Shown here one piece after another: positions 1 through 5,962 of a stretch of 12,013 bases of DNA (its first letter is position 1; each line of letters opens with the position of its first letter). This DNA is from Legionella sp. (GTDB lineage Bacteria; Pseudomonadota; Gammaproteobacteria; Legionellales; Legionellaceae), in NCBI GenBank assembly GCA_003507515.1, contig DNVL01000120.1:1-12013 (forward strand), in the 5' to 3' direction. A program made the position numbers and the translations under genes. The notes beneath the pieces are model-generated. The model did no database searches. It saw only the letters and a list, made by a program, of their open reading frames with translations, and had not been told where the DNA came from.

Positions 1-398
1 TGGCCATGACCGCAGCTGAAACCGGTCATTTGGTCTTTGCCACGCTGCATACCAGTTCTGCATCCAAAACCATTAATCGCGTCATCGATGTCTTTCCCGG
101 CGAGGAAAAATCAATGATTCGGTCGATGCTATCGGGCTCGCTGCAAGCGGTTATTGCACAAACCTTATTAAAACGAAAAGGCGGAGGCCGTGTGGTGGCA
201 TTGGAAATCATGCTCTGCAATGCGGCCATTCGCAGCTTGATTCGTGAAGACAAAATTGCACAAATGTATTCAACCATCCAAACGGGAAAGTCGTTCGGCA
301 TGCAAACGTTGGACCAGCATTTAACCCAACTGGTGCATGAGAATAGCATTGCGCGTGAAACGGCGCGTGAGGTCGCTGTGAATAAAGATTTATTTTAA
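1..398 (+). CDS. pilT: Twitching motility ATPase PilT, C-terminal part (gene cut by window start)
   Basis: This is the C-terminal part of the hexameric ATPase that depolymerises type IV pili at the inner membrane. The reading frame is open to the left edge, so the N-terminal PAS-like domain and Walker A motif lie outside the window. The visible part starts at the His-box region (AETGHLVFATLHT). The AIRNLIRE motif typical of PilT appears as AIRSLIRE, about 50 residues before the C-terminus, followed by DKIAQMYSTIQTG. That motif separates PilT from the extension ATPase PilB. The next gene, 13 bases downstream, encodes a prepilin, which fits a pilus role. PilU is the main alternative, but the close match to the PilT C-terminal motif makes PilT more likely. 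Confidence 0.87.
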   Translation, partial: AMTAAETGHLVFATLHTSSASKTINRVIDVFPGEEKSMIRSMLSGSLQAVIAQTLLKRKGGGRVVALEIMLCNAAIRSLIREDKIAQMYSTIQTGKSFGMQTLDQHLTQLVHENSIARETAREVAVNKDLF

Positions 399-415
399 GG
401 AGTATCATGAAATGA
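398..415 (+). promoter_or_regulatory. Shine-Dalgarno with two-codon mini-ORF overlapping the pilin start
   Basis: AGGAG at 398-402 lies 4 bases before ATG 407 and 9 bases before ATG 412. ATG 407 opens a two-codon frame (ATG AAA TGA, 407-415). Its stop codon overlaps the pilin start codon at 412-414 as ATGA. The spacing favours 412 as the pilin start, and initiation at 407 could feed re-initiation at 412. The arrangement is seen directly; any regulatory role is inferred. Confidence 0.45.
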
Positions 416-849
416 AGATCATAATGAGGAATCAACGGGGTTTTACGTTGATTGAGTTGGTAATGGTTATCGTCATCTTGGGTATTTTAGCAGCTGTTGC
501 AATACCTCGGTTTATTGACTTGGCTGGCAATGCACAACAAGCCGCAGTTCAAGGTGTTGCAGGCTCTCTTGCCTCAGCCAGCGCCATTAACGACTCAGGT
601 TGTTCTGCTGTGGGTAATGTAGTCACAGCAGGTAAATGTATTGCTGTGGGTCAGTGCTCTGATGTGGCTGCGGCCATTACGCCAACACTGACGCTGGGTA
701 CTGCGGGTGCTGCAATAGCCAATACGTATAACTTGGCCGCCGATACAGCCGTTGCGACCAATGGCCTTGAAGCCACCTGTACGTTGCAATACCTAAAGGA
801 TGGCCTGACCTATACGGCCACTTATGTGGTAACCGGTGCAGGCCATTAA
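412..849 (+). CDS. Type IV prepilin, MSHA-like
   Basis: This is a type IV pilin-like protein of 145 residues. It has a short basic leader (MKIIMRNQRG) cleaved by prepilin peptidase after Gly10. Phe11 would be the methylated first residue and Glu15 is the conserved Glu5 of the mature protein. The hydrophobic helix runs to about residue 31 and is followed by IPRFIDLAG, typical of MSHA-type pilins. The small globular domain has four cysteines (64, 76, 82, 123) that could form two disulphides. The start at 412 is preferred over ATG 424 because AGGAG sits 9 bases upstream. It follows pilT closely and is probably co-transcribed. Whether it is a major or minor pilin cannot be told from the sequence. 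The stop overlaps the stop of the convergent kinase gene. Confidence 0.85.
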   Translation: MKIIMRNQRGFTLIELVMVIVILGILAAVAIPRFIDLAGNAQQAAVQGVAGSLASASAINDSGCSAVGNVVTAGKCIAVGQCSDVAAAITPTLTLGTAGAAIANTYNLAADTAVATNGLEATCTLQYLKDGLTYTATYVVTGAGH

Positions 850-1718
850 TCACGGGTTGAGTCAAAGGGGCCTTGTTGGCCCTTTTTTTTATATAAACAA
901 TCACTCGTTGCCAGAATGTCCAATCCCATCGTCTCTAAATAAGTGCCGAATTCGACAAGCTGTGTCATTGGCACCAATAGCAACAAGACGTCAGCGCCCA
1001 TTGCACCACAGCCTTTTATGGCTAAAACGTCGGCGTGTGTTTTCAAGGCGTCCATCTGCTCTACACTATGCTGTGCAACCAGATCCATTTGCAGCAACTG
1101 TTGGTGATATCCATTCACAGCCTCAATCACTTGCATGCTATCACCGGATTCAAACGCTAACTTTGCTGATTCAACGATTTTAGCCAATGGTTCAATCTGG
1201 TCTGATAACGCCAGCGTTTGTAAATGCTCGTGTGTGGCGAGTTTTTTACCGGTGTGAACCAAAATAAACGCCAAATCATCAAAAGGCCAAGCGTAAGACT
1301 GTGCCTGCCGTGTATCGATATAAACGCACCCCTGTCGCGATTGCGCCAGCACATCATAACCACTCGGACGGACACCAATGCCAAGCCATGCTGAATCAAA
1401 ATACGCTTGCAGCATTTCTTCGTCTTGGACAAACCCATCTTGCCTACAGGCAAAGTATGCCCCAAGCCATTGTGCACTAGATGCGCCCAAGCCGCCACGC
1501 CCATCATAGGGATCATGCCACAATAACCCGCGGTCCACCGATCCGTGCTGCGCCCAGAATCGACCCGCAGGCGAGTCTGGATGGATCCCTTGCAAGCCAG
1601 GTTCATCGGTCACGGTCACTTCAAAACAAGGCGTTGTCGTCAATACGATCGCAGGCGCCCCTACGATGGCGGCGTATTCCCCTAGAAAAAATGTTTTCGC
1701 TGGAATAGACCATTTCAT
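846..1718 (-). CDS. GHMP kinase, probable phosphomevalonate (or mevalonate) kinase
   Basis: This protein of 290 residues belongs to the GHMP kinase superfamily and probably phosphorylates mevalonate or phosphomevalonate using ATP. Visible features are an N-terminal PAKTFFLGEYA (residues 6-16), the phosphate-binding loop GLGASSA (76-82), RPSGYD (117-122) with a candidate catalytic Asp122, LVHTGKK (153-159) and a C-terminal KGCGAMGAD (235-243). The SGYD and GAMGAD motifs look more like phosphomevalonate kinase than mevalonate kinase. The C-terminal glycine motif is changed from the usual GxGGG. The start is taken as ATG at 1716-1718, whose ATGA overlaps the mvaA stop. An upstream in-frame GTG at 1730 would add four residues. 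The gene is third in the fni-mvaA operon, which supports a mevalonate-pathway role. The exact substrate is not proven. Confidence 0.75.
   Translation of the reverse strand: MKWSIPAKTFFLGEYAAIVGAPAIVLTTTPCFEVTVTDEPGLQGIHPDSPAGRFWAQHGSVDRGLLWHDPYDGRGGLGASSAQWLGAYFACRQDGFVQDEEMLQAYFDSAWLGIGVRPSGYDVLAQSRQGCVYIDTRQAQSYAWPFDDLAFILVHTGKKLATHEHLQTLALSDQIEPLAKIVESAKLAFESGDSMQVIEAVNGYHQQLLQMDLVAQHSVEQMDALKTHADVLAIKGCGAMGADVLLLLVPMTQLVEFGTYLETMGLDILATSDCLYKKKGQQGPFDSTRD
864..890 (+). terminator. Intrinsic terminator of the pilT-pilin transcript
   Basis: A GC-rich stem (GGGCC at 868-872 with GGCCC at 878-882, loop TTGTT) is flanked by A/G on the left and followed by eight T residues at 883-890. It lies 14 bases after the pilin stop. 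It is entirely inside the 3' coding region of the convergent kinase gene, where its complement encodes the near-terminal Lys-Lys-Lys-Gly stretch. Confidence 0.85.
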
Positions 1719-3013
1719 AAGGAAATGCACGTCCTGCGGATCTCGGCCAACAAGTCACACGCGTGGCTTAAACTCACCCGTTTATGCGCCATCAACCAGG
1801 CCTGCAACCAGGCTTTCAACAGCGGCGCTTCATTCACTGAAGCCCCCGCCGCCAGCGACAGGTTATCCAAGTGCAATTTCATGTGCCCTTGAATAATGCC
1901 GTCTGTGCACAACGCCTTGATAGCACCCAAATTTTGCACCAGCCCCACCGCCGCCACCACGCGCGACAACGCATTTGCTGATGTTATTTTGAGCATTCCA
2001 AGGCACATGCTGGCGGTCGGATGCAAGGCGGTCACACCCCCTACCGTGCCCACCGTGATGGGGGCGATGAATTCACCGGTTAAGATCCCATCCTGATAAC
2101 GCCATTGCGTAATCGCTTGATAACGCCCCCCGCGCGCCGCATATGCGTGCACACCCGCCTCAACAGCGCGCCAGTCATTTCCCGTCGCAATCAGCACAGG
2201 ATCGATCCCATTCATGACACCCTTGTTATGAGTGGCGGCGCGGTAAGGATCGATTTCTGCAAACAGGGAAGCCTCTTGCAAGCGCTCGCCCAAGACAGGG
2301 TCAATATTGCGTAGGCAGATAGTCGCTCTCGTGAGTTTTTGATCGTTCAAATTAGATAAAATACACATCGTGACCTGCTCGCCAGTCAGTTGCTCCAGAG
2401 GGGCGTTTAAATACTCCAGCACCTGGTTAATGATATTGGCGCCCATGGCATCACAACTGTCCATCATCAAATGAATCACGGCCATGTCACCGCCATCCGG
2501 GCGAGTCAGTCGGCGCAGCTGGAGATCCATCACCCCGCCACCCCGTCGCACCATGTTCGCCGCCACGTCTTCGTTGGCTTTTTCGATGAACAATTGTTTG
2601 TTTGTGTTAAATATCGCGGAGAATCGCGCAAAGTCCTTGATTTTTGCCAATTGGATTTGTCCAATGATGCAATGGCCATCCATGCGAGTGGTTATCTCAC
2701 CGTGCTGTTTTATCCATTTTGCGGTTTTGGATAAGGCGGCGATAATGGACGTTTCTTCAACGGCCATTGGAATGACATAATCGCGGCCATCAATACGAAA
2801 ATGAGTGGCAACGCCCAATGGAAGCTGGAAATAACCGATCACGTTTTCAATCAATTGATCGGCAAGACTTGCGTCTTGAAGACCCCCTTGACGCAAAAAA
2901 ACCACGTCATCAGATGTCAATGCACCCATCGCTTGCAGCCGTTGAAAGCGTTCCGCTTGGGTTAATTTAGAAAAGCCTACAAACAATTCACCGGCATTTA
3001 TCGCAAGAGACAT
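1715..3013 (-). CDS. mvaA: Hydroxymethylglutaryl-CoA reductase, class II
   Basis: This enzyme reduces HMG-CoA to mevalonate, or runs the reverse reaction in mevalonate degraders, in the cytoplasm. At 432 residues it matches the bacterial class II form, with no membrane anchor. Visible motifs are ENVIGYFQLPLGVA (56-69), VEET with the catalytic Glu pair (85-88), DAMGAN (188-193), HNKG with Lys264 (262-265), ATGND with Asp280 (276-280) and GHMKLH with catalytic His377 (376-381). The Glu/Lys/Asp/His catalytic set is therefore complete. AAGGGGAAG lies just before ATG 3013, inside the end of fni, and the two genes overlap by 16 bases. Linkage to an IPP isomerase argues for biosynthesis rather than degradation. 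NADH or NADPH preference cannot be read with confidence. Confidence 0.95.
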   Translation of the reverse strand: MSLAINAGELFVGFSKLTQAERFQRLQAMGALTSDDVVFLRQGGLQDASLADQLIENVIGYFQLPLGVATHFRIDGRDYVIPMAVEETSIIAALSKTAKWIKQHGEITTRMDGHCIIGQIQLAKIKDFARFSAIFNTNKQLFIEKANEDVAANMVRRGGGVMDLQLRRLTRPDGGDMAVIHLMMDSCDAMGANIINQVLEYLNAPLEQLTGEQVTMCILSNLNDQKLTRATICLRNIDPVLGERLQEASLFAEIDPYRAATHNKGVMNGIDPVLIATGNDWRAVEAGVHAYAARGGRYQAITQWRYQDGILTGEFIAPITVGTVGGVTALHPTASMCLGMLKITSANALSRVVAAVGLVQNLGAIKALCTDGIIQGHMKLHLDNLSLAAGASVNEAPLLKAWLQAWLMAHKRVSLSHACDLLAEIRRTCISL

Positions 3014-4077
3014 GTCTTCCCCTTTAGCTCAGCCAACACACGGCTGCCTGTGCAAAACAGAGCAACCTTTAATTCATACTCAATGGATGCCATCACCTTG
3101 ATGACGTGTTCCGTTGATTGCAATGCTGCGTGGAGCATCGGCTTGGCAAAGCTCACGGTGGAACGACCTAAGGCAAATAGCTTGGCTGCATCCAAACCAT
3201 TCCGCACCCCCCCTGAGCCCCAAATTTCAAATGTTGACGGAAATGACGCCGCATCACGAACGCTTTGCACCGTATCCATTCCCCAATTGCGAAACGTGGC
3301 CGATGCCTGATGCCGCATCGGTTCATCGACTGCGCGATGCCCCTCAATCCGCCCCCAATGCGTGCCGCCTAGGCCACTAACATCCACCGCGGCAATGCCT
3401 ATGTCATTTAAACGCATCAGTGTAGAGCGCGAAAAGCCACACCCTGTTTCTTTCACCACAATCGGCAACGGCAATGCCTTGACCAAATCGGCTAGCGCTT
3501 GCCAGCATCCTTTAAAAGTAGGCGTGCCTTCGGGTTGGATGCACTCTTGCAAGGGGTTGCAATGAATAATGAGCGCATCTGCTTGCAGCGCATCGACCAA
3601 TCCCTGAATTTGAGGCAACGGCGTTGAAATGAGTTGTGCAATCCCAATGTTGCTGAACAAAGACACATCCGCAAAGTCTCGTCGCAAAGGCCTCCAGGCA
3701 TACGCCGCATGATGATCGGTTAACTCGCGTCTTTGCGAACCAACGCCCATCGCCCAACCCATGTGTGAACACGCGCCCATCAAATGGCGATTGATGGCCT
3801 CCGCATCACGGTGCCCTGCTGTCATTGAACCGACCATAAAGGGTGTGGTTATGGGGCGTCTAAAGCGCGTACTGCTGATATCGACATCAGAAAAATCAAG
3901 GTCAGGCAACGCCTCATGCATGAAGGTCATGCGATCAAAGGCATTAAACTCATCCGCCTGATTGACATCCATCAGTGCCAATTCGATGTGATCTTGCTTG
4001 CGTTTTTCAAAAGGTCTGTGATCGCCTGACATGCTTGTTCCGCTAGTAACGGGGATAAATGGCTTGAATTTTAACAT
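2998..4077 (-). CDS. fni: Isopentenyl-diphosphate delta-isomerase, type 2 (FMN-dependent)
   Basis: This enzyme interconverts isopentenyl and dimethylallyl diphosphate using reduced FMN and Mg2+. Family motifs, numbered from the longer start, are RKQDHI (26-31), GSMTAG in the flavin region, VGSQR (112-116), HCNPLQE (172-178) followed by QPEG, VKETGCGFS (208-216), DVSGLGGT (232-239) and GSGGVRNGLDAAKLFALG (287-304). His172, Asn174, Gln177 and Glu178 correspond to the known substrate and metal site. Two starts are possible: ATG at 4077 (359 residues) and ATG at 4032 (344 residues). The shorter form begins MSGDHRPFEKRKQDHI and fits family lengths better; neither has a strong ribosome site. It is the first gene of the operon with mvaA and the GHMP kinase. 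Confidence 0.93.
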   Translation of the reverse strand: MLKFKPFIPVTSGTSMSGDHRPFEKRKQDHIELALMDVNQADEFNAFDRMTFMHEALPDLDFSDVDISSTRFRRPITTPFMVGSMTAGHRDAEAINRHLMGACSHMGWAMGVGSQRRELTDHHAAYAWRPLRRDFADVSLFSNIGIAQLISTPLPQIQGLVDALQADALIIHCNPLQECIQPEGTPTFKGCWQALADLVKALPLPIVVKETGCGFSRSTLMRLNDIGIAAVDVSGLGGTHWGRIEGHRAVDEPMRHQASATFRNWGMDTVQSVRDAASFPSTFEIWGSGGVRNGLDAAKLFALGRSTVSFAKPMLHAALQSTEHVIKVMASIEYELKVALFCTGSRVLAELKGKTCLLR

Positions 4078-4188
4078 AAAAGAGTGGAGACGACTACCGG
4101 TGGAATGATGATCGATCGGCTACTAAATACCCTTATAATCCCTTTATGCAGCATTTACGATAGATTCACCTACACCACACAAAGGGAT

Positions 4189-4210
4189 CTGCGTTTCATT
4201 ATAAACGCAG
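4189..4210 (-). terminator. Hairpin just after csbD-like stop, possible terminator
   Basis: A perfect 8-bp stem (CTGCGTTT at 4189-4196 with AAACGCAG at 4203-4210) encloses a six-base loop. On the minus strand it begins two bases after the stop of the CsbD-like gene. The following bases (ATCCCTTTG) are only weakly T-rich, so it may be a weak terminator or a 3' end-stabilising hairpin. Confidence 0.5.
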
Positions 4211-4212
4211 CA

Positions 4213-4413
4213 TTAGCCATTTTTACTTCTAAAATTCCTTATCTCTTCATCCGCTTTGTCCTTTGTATAACCATAATATTTTTGAAGTTTTCCATATATT
4301 TCTTGTTGATTTCCTTCAATGGCCTTTAAATCATCATCGGTTAATTTTCCCCAAGCTTGTTTTACTCGGCCCTTGAGCTCTTCCCATTTTCCTTCGAAAA
4401 TATCTTGATTCAT
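4213..4413 (-). CDS. CsbD-family general stress protein
   Basis: This is a small soluble protein of 66 residues beginning MNQDIFEGKWEELKG. It carries the CsbD pattern throughout: a W..LKG..K..WGKLTDDDL core, then I.G....YGKLQ..YG.TK..A..E and a basic tail. The family is induced by general stress or stationary phase in many bacteria, but its molecular role is unknown. The start is fixed by GGGGAG six bases upstream of ATG 4413; the frame extends further upstream but that part looks like shadow coding. It follows a small disordered protein gene, separated by about 70 bases that contain two hairpins, and is probably co-transcribed with it. Confidence 0.88.
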   Translation of the reverse strand: MNQDIFEGKWEELKGRVKQAWGKLTDDDLKAIEGNQQEIYGKLQKYYGYTKDKADEEIRNFRSKNG

Positions 4414-4440
4414 GGCAATCTCCCCAGTTGATTGAATTGC

Positions 4441-4491
4441 ATCCAACCGATTTCGGCTGGATACAATGGTGAACGATGATGACTTATCGTT
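4441..4491 (-). other. Tandem RNA hairpins between the small disordered gene and csbD
   Basis: Two inverted repeats sit side by side on the minus-strand transcript. One is AACGAT (4472-4477) with ATCGTT (4486-4491), which includes the upstream gene's stop codon. The other is a 9-bp stem (4441-4449 with 4454-4462) around a four-base loop. The second stem has an A/C mismatch read on the plus strand but a G-U pair on the minus strand, which fits a role in the minus-strand RNA. Neither is followed by a T tract, so processing, stabilisation or translational control is more likely than termination. Confidence 0.5.
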
Positions 4492-4693
4492 GTGGGCGAT
4501 AAGGCGTGTTATTTTCTTGTCTTTGTTCATCGGAATCCATTCTGGTATGTTGATCTGTTCTTTGGTGTCCTTGCCCGTTATTCTCTGGGTGTTTGACACC
4601 AGAAGTCTTTGATCCATCTTGTTTGACTTGTTTATCCATCTTGCTTTTTGATGTGTCATTTTGATGGGATTGACCTTGATTGGTTTGTTTCAT
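4484..4693 (-). CDS. Small hydrophilic, probably disordered protein of unknown function
   Basis: I do not recognise a family. The product is 69 residues, almost entirely polar (Gln, Asn, Lys, Asp, Ser, Thr, Gly), and starts MKQTNQGQSHQNDTSKSKMD. It has no hydrophobic core, signal peptide or cysteine, so it is probably intrinsically disordered, like many small stress or desiccation proteins. It is supported as a real gene by AAGGAG seven bases before ATG 4693 and by its position directly upstream of a CsbD-family gene. The same DNA is open in another frame as an upstream extension of csbD, but that frame has no such ribosome site. A stress-linked role is inferred from context only. Confidence 0.65.
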   Translation of the reverse strand: MKQTNQGQSHQNDTSKSKMDKQVKQDGSKTSGVKHPENNGQGHQRTDQHTRMDSDEQRQENNTPYRPQR

Positions 4694-4968
4694 TTCGTTC
4701 TCCTTTTAATGATGAATGTGAAACTAAATGCTTCACATGGAGTGTTGTTCATAAAGTGCAATTCGTCAAAGAAGCTGTGTTTGTTTTTTAAACATGGGAA
4801 AACAAAATAACCATATGATATTTCTACAAATCAGAAGCAATTGTTCATCTTTTTTTATTCGAATTCATCATGGTTTCCCATAATGAGCAAATGGCATTCC
4901 ACAATAGATACGAAAGATTTATTTTGCAATATTAATCATTCGTATCCATAACCGGAGGGGAATTTCTA
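4694..4968. promoter_or_regulatory. AT-rich divergent control region between two stress-type operons
   Basis: These 275 non-coding bases separate the leftward disordered-protein/csbD pair from the rightward DUF883 operon. They hold the strong ribosome sites of both (AAGGAG on the minus strand, GGAGGGG at 4954-4960 on the plus strand). They also hold a dyad at 4719-4739 (TGTGAA, nine bases, TTCACA) and a separated inverted pair, ATGGGAAA near 4793 and TTTCCCAT near 4875. I could not place -35/-10 boxes with confidence. Shared control of the two operons is an inference. Confidence 0.5.
4719..4739. repeat. Inverted repeat, candidate operator
   Basis: Arms TGTGAA (4719-4724) and TTCACA (4734-4739) are separated by nine bases. 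The element lies in the leader of the leftward operon, about 26 bases upstream of its first start codon. It resembles a CRP half-site pair, but the spacing is too wide for a standard TGTGA-N6-TCACA site. Confidence 0.35.
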
Positions 4969-5226
4969 ATGATAAATGATAACTTTCAACCAGCAGGTGG
5001 CAACATGAAGGCTAAAGTAGGTGAGGCCGCATCGGATTTATTGCACGAAGGCAAAAAATTAGCCCAAGAAGTTTATGAAGATGGCGTGAAAAAAGCAACC
5101 GAAGTGGAACATGAAGTGAAAGAATATTCTGATGAGTTGTTAGCAAAGGTACAAGAAAATCCCCTGGCAGCGGTATTGATTGCCGGAGGAGTTGGTTTTC
5201 TTTTGTCCATGTTATTGAAGAAATAA
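4969..5226 (+). CDS. DUF883 family protein (YqjD/ElaB/YgaM-like), membrane-anchored
   Basis: This protein of 85 residues has a long polar amphipathic helix (about 12-60) and a C-terminal glycine-rich membrane segment (ENPLAAVLIAGGVGFLLSMLLKK). That layout matches the DUF883 family. In E. coli, members such as YqjD and ElaB sit in the inner membrane by the C-terminus, bind ribosomes and are made in stationary phase. GGAGGGG eight bases before ATG 4969 fixes the start. The stop overlaps the next start as TAATG, giving translational coupling. Two following genes have YqjE-like and YqjK-like features, so the operon parallels E. coli yqjDEK. The family call is strong; function here is by analogy. 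Confidence 0.88.
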   Translation: MINDNFQPAGGNMKAKVGEAASDLLHEGKKLAQEVYEDGVKKATEVEHEVKEYSDELLAKVQENPLAAVLIAGGVGFLLSMLLKK

Positions 5227-5666
5227 TGCGTATCCTCAAAGAAATGGAAGGCCTTGTTTCTAGTAATTTAGGCGTGGTTAAAGCCATCGCCTCTATATTC
5301 AAGATGGAAACAAGGCTCGCTATACTGAGCATTCCTCCCCTGTTGGTCAATGTGTTCATGCTGATGATGGCATTCATTACCATATGGCTATCTACCATGT
5401 TATTTGTTGGTTATTTTGCCATGTTAGCCTTTTCCAGTATCATCGTAGCCAACGGTTGTGTTTTATTGCTTAACATTGCATTGTTTTTCTGCTTACTGAA
5501 ATATCTTTCGTTTAACTTGAAAAACATGCGTTTTGAAAAAACAAGGCAATCCATCTCAACAAAAAAGGCACATGACGATGATAAACACGAGGCGGCAGTT
5601 GATTTCAAACATTGCAGTGATGGAACAAATATTGCACTATCAACAAATGAAAGCAAACGAACATAA
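5226..5666 (+). CDS. YqjE-like (DUF1469/holin superfamily III) membrane protein
   Basis: This protein of 146 residues has a short amphipathic N-terminus with METRLAIL (about 27-34), two hydrophobic segments (about 34-63 and 67-95) and a polar tail of about 50 residues. The small two-helix hairpin after an ETRL motif fits the YqjE family. The sequence match is weak, so much of the call rests on position directly after a DUF883 gene. The start ATG overlaps the previous stop by one base. The tail from about residue 116 on is overlapped out of frame by the next gene, and its sequence (KAHDDDKHEAAVDF...) looks poorly structured. A frameshift that lengthened the tail is possible but not shown. Confidence 0.65.
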   Translation: MRILKEMEGLVSSNLGVVKAIASIFKMETRLAILSIPPLLVNVFMLMMAFITIWLSTMLFVGYFAMLAFSSIIVANGCVLLLNIALFFCLLKYLSFNLKNMRFEKTRQSISTKKAHDDDKHEAAVDFKHCSDGTNIALSTNESKRT

Positions 5667-5847
5667 AAAATACATTGCCGATGTGCTGCATGACCATTGG
5701 ATCGTCTTGGGCATAACGCTCATGCCTGCTGTTATTTGGGGATGGAAAAAAGGACGAGAAGCAAAAGTCGGTCAATTCCTCAAACCATGGGTGAAGATTG
5801 GACTCGTGAGCGCTTTTTCCCAGATGAAAAAGAAACTGTCCATGTAA
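5572..5847 (+). CDS. YqjK-like small membrane-associated protein
   Basis: This product of 91 residues starts MTMINTRRQLISNIAVMEQI. It has a basic N-terminal helix, a mildly hydrophobic stretch (HWIVLGITLMPAVIWGW) and a basic C-terminal half. The layout (RR..LI..I at the N-terminus, Trp-containing middle segment, basic end) recalls E. coli YqjK, the third gene of yqjDEK; similarity is suggestive rather than firm. AAGG at 5565-5568 serves ATG 5578 better (9 bases) than ATG 5572 (3 bases), and a further upstream ATG at 5533 is also in frame. With any of these starts it overlaps the 3' end of the YqjE-like gene by 89-134 bases in another frame. Later in-frame ATGs at 5620 and 5647 would reduce the overlap. 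Confidence 0.55.
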   Translation: MTMINTRRQLISNIAVMEQILHYQQMKANEHKKYIADVLHDHWIVLGITLMPAVIWGWKKGREAKVGQFLKPWVKIGLVSAFSQMKKKLSM

Positions 5848-5962
5848 TGCCCATGGTGGCACAATATCCCGGTGTTTTTTGCACAGGCATTTGTCATTGA
5901 CCATGGCAGAAGAAGGCAATTCGTATTATGCTAGGCTATTTCGTAAGGCGATACCCATCATA

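Noticed and set aside
1481..1708. Plus-strand open frames opposite the kinase and HMG-CoA reductase genes (also 2105-2314, 2471-2734, 3050-3310)
   Set aside because: They are antisense shadows of clear enzymes, with Arg/Pro/Ser-rich products and no ribosome sites.
4134..4139. TATAAT on the plus strand, as a promoter
   Set aside because: No -35 at a fitting distance and no gene starts downstream on that strand.
4084..4329. Plus-strand open frame of 81 codons with hydrophobic content
   Set aside because: It lies opposite the CsbD gene and its terminal hairpin, has no ribosome site, and the minus-strand CsbD call is far stronger.
4414..4659. Upstream extension of the csbD frame to a 148-residue protein
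   Set aside because: The CsbD domain begins at ATG 4413 with GGGGAG before it; the extension has no ribosome site and overlaps the better supported small gene.
5848..5880. Possible terminator after the YqjK-like gene, because of six T residues at 5875-5880
   Set aside because: Only a very weak stem (about four pairs) precedes the T run.
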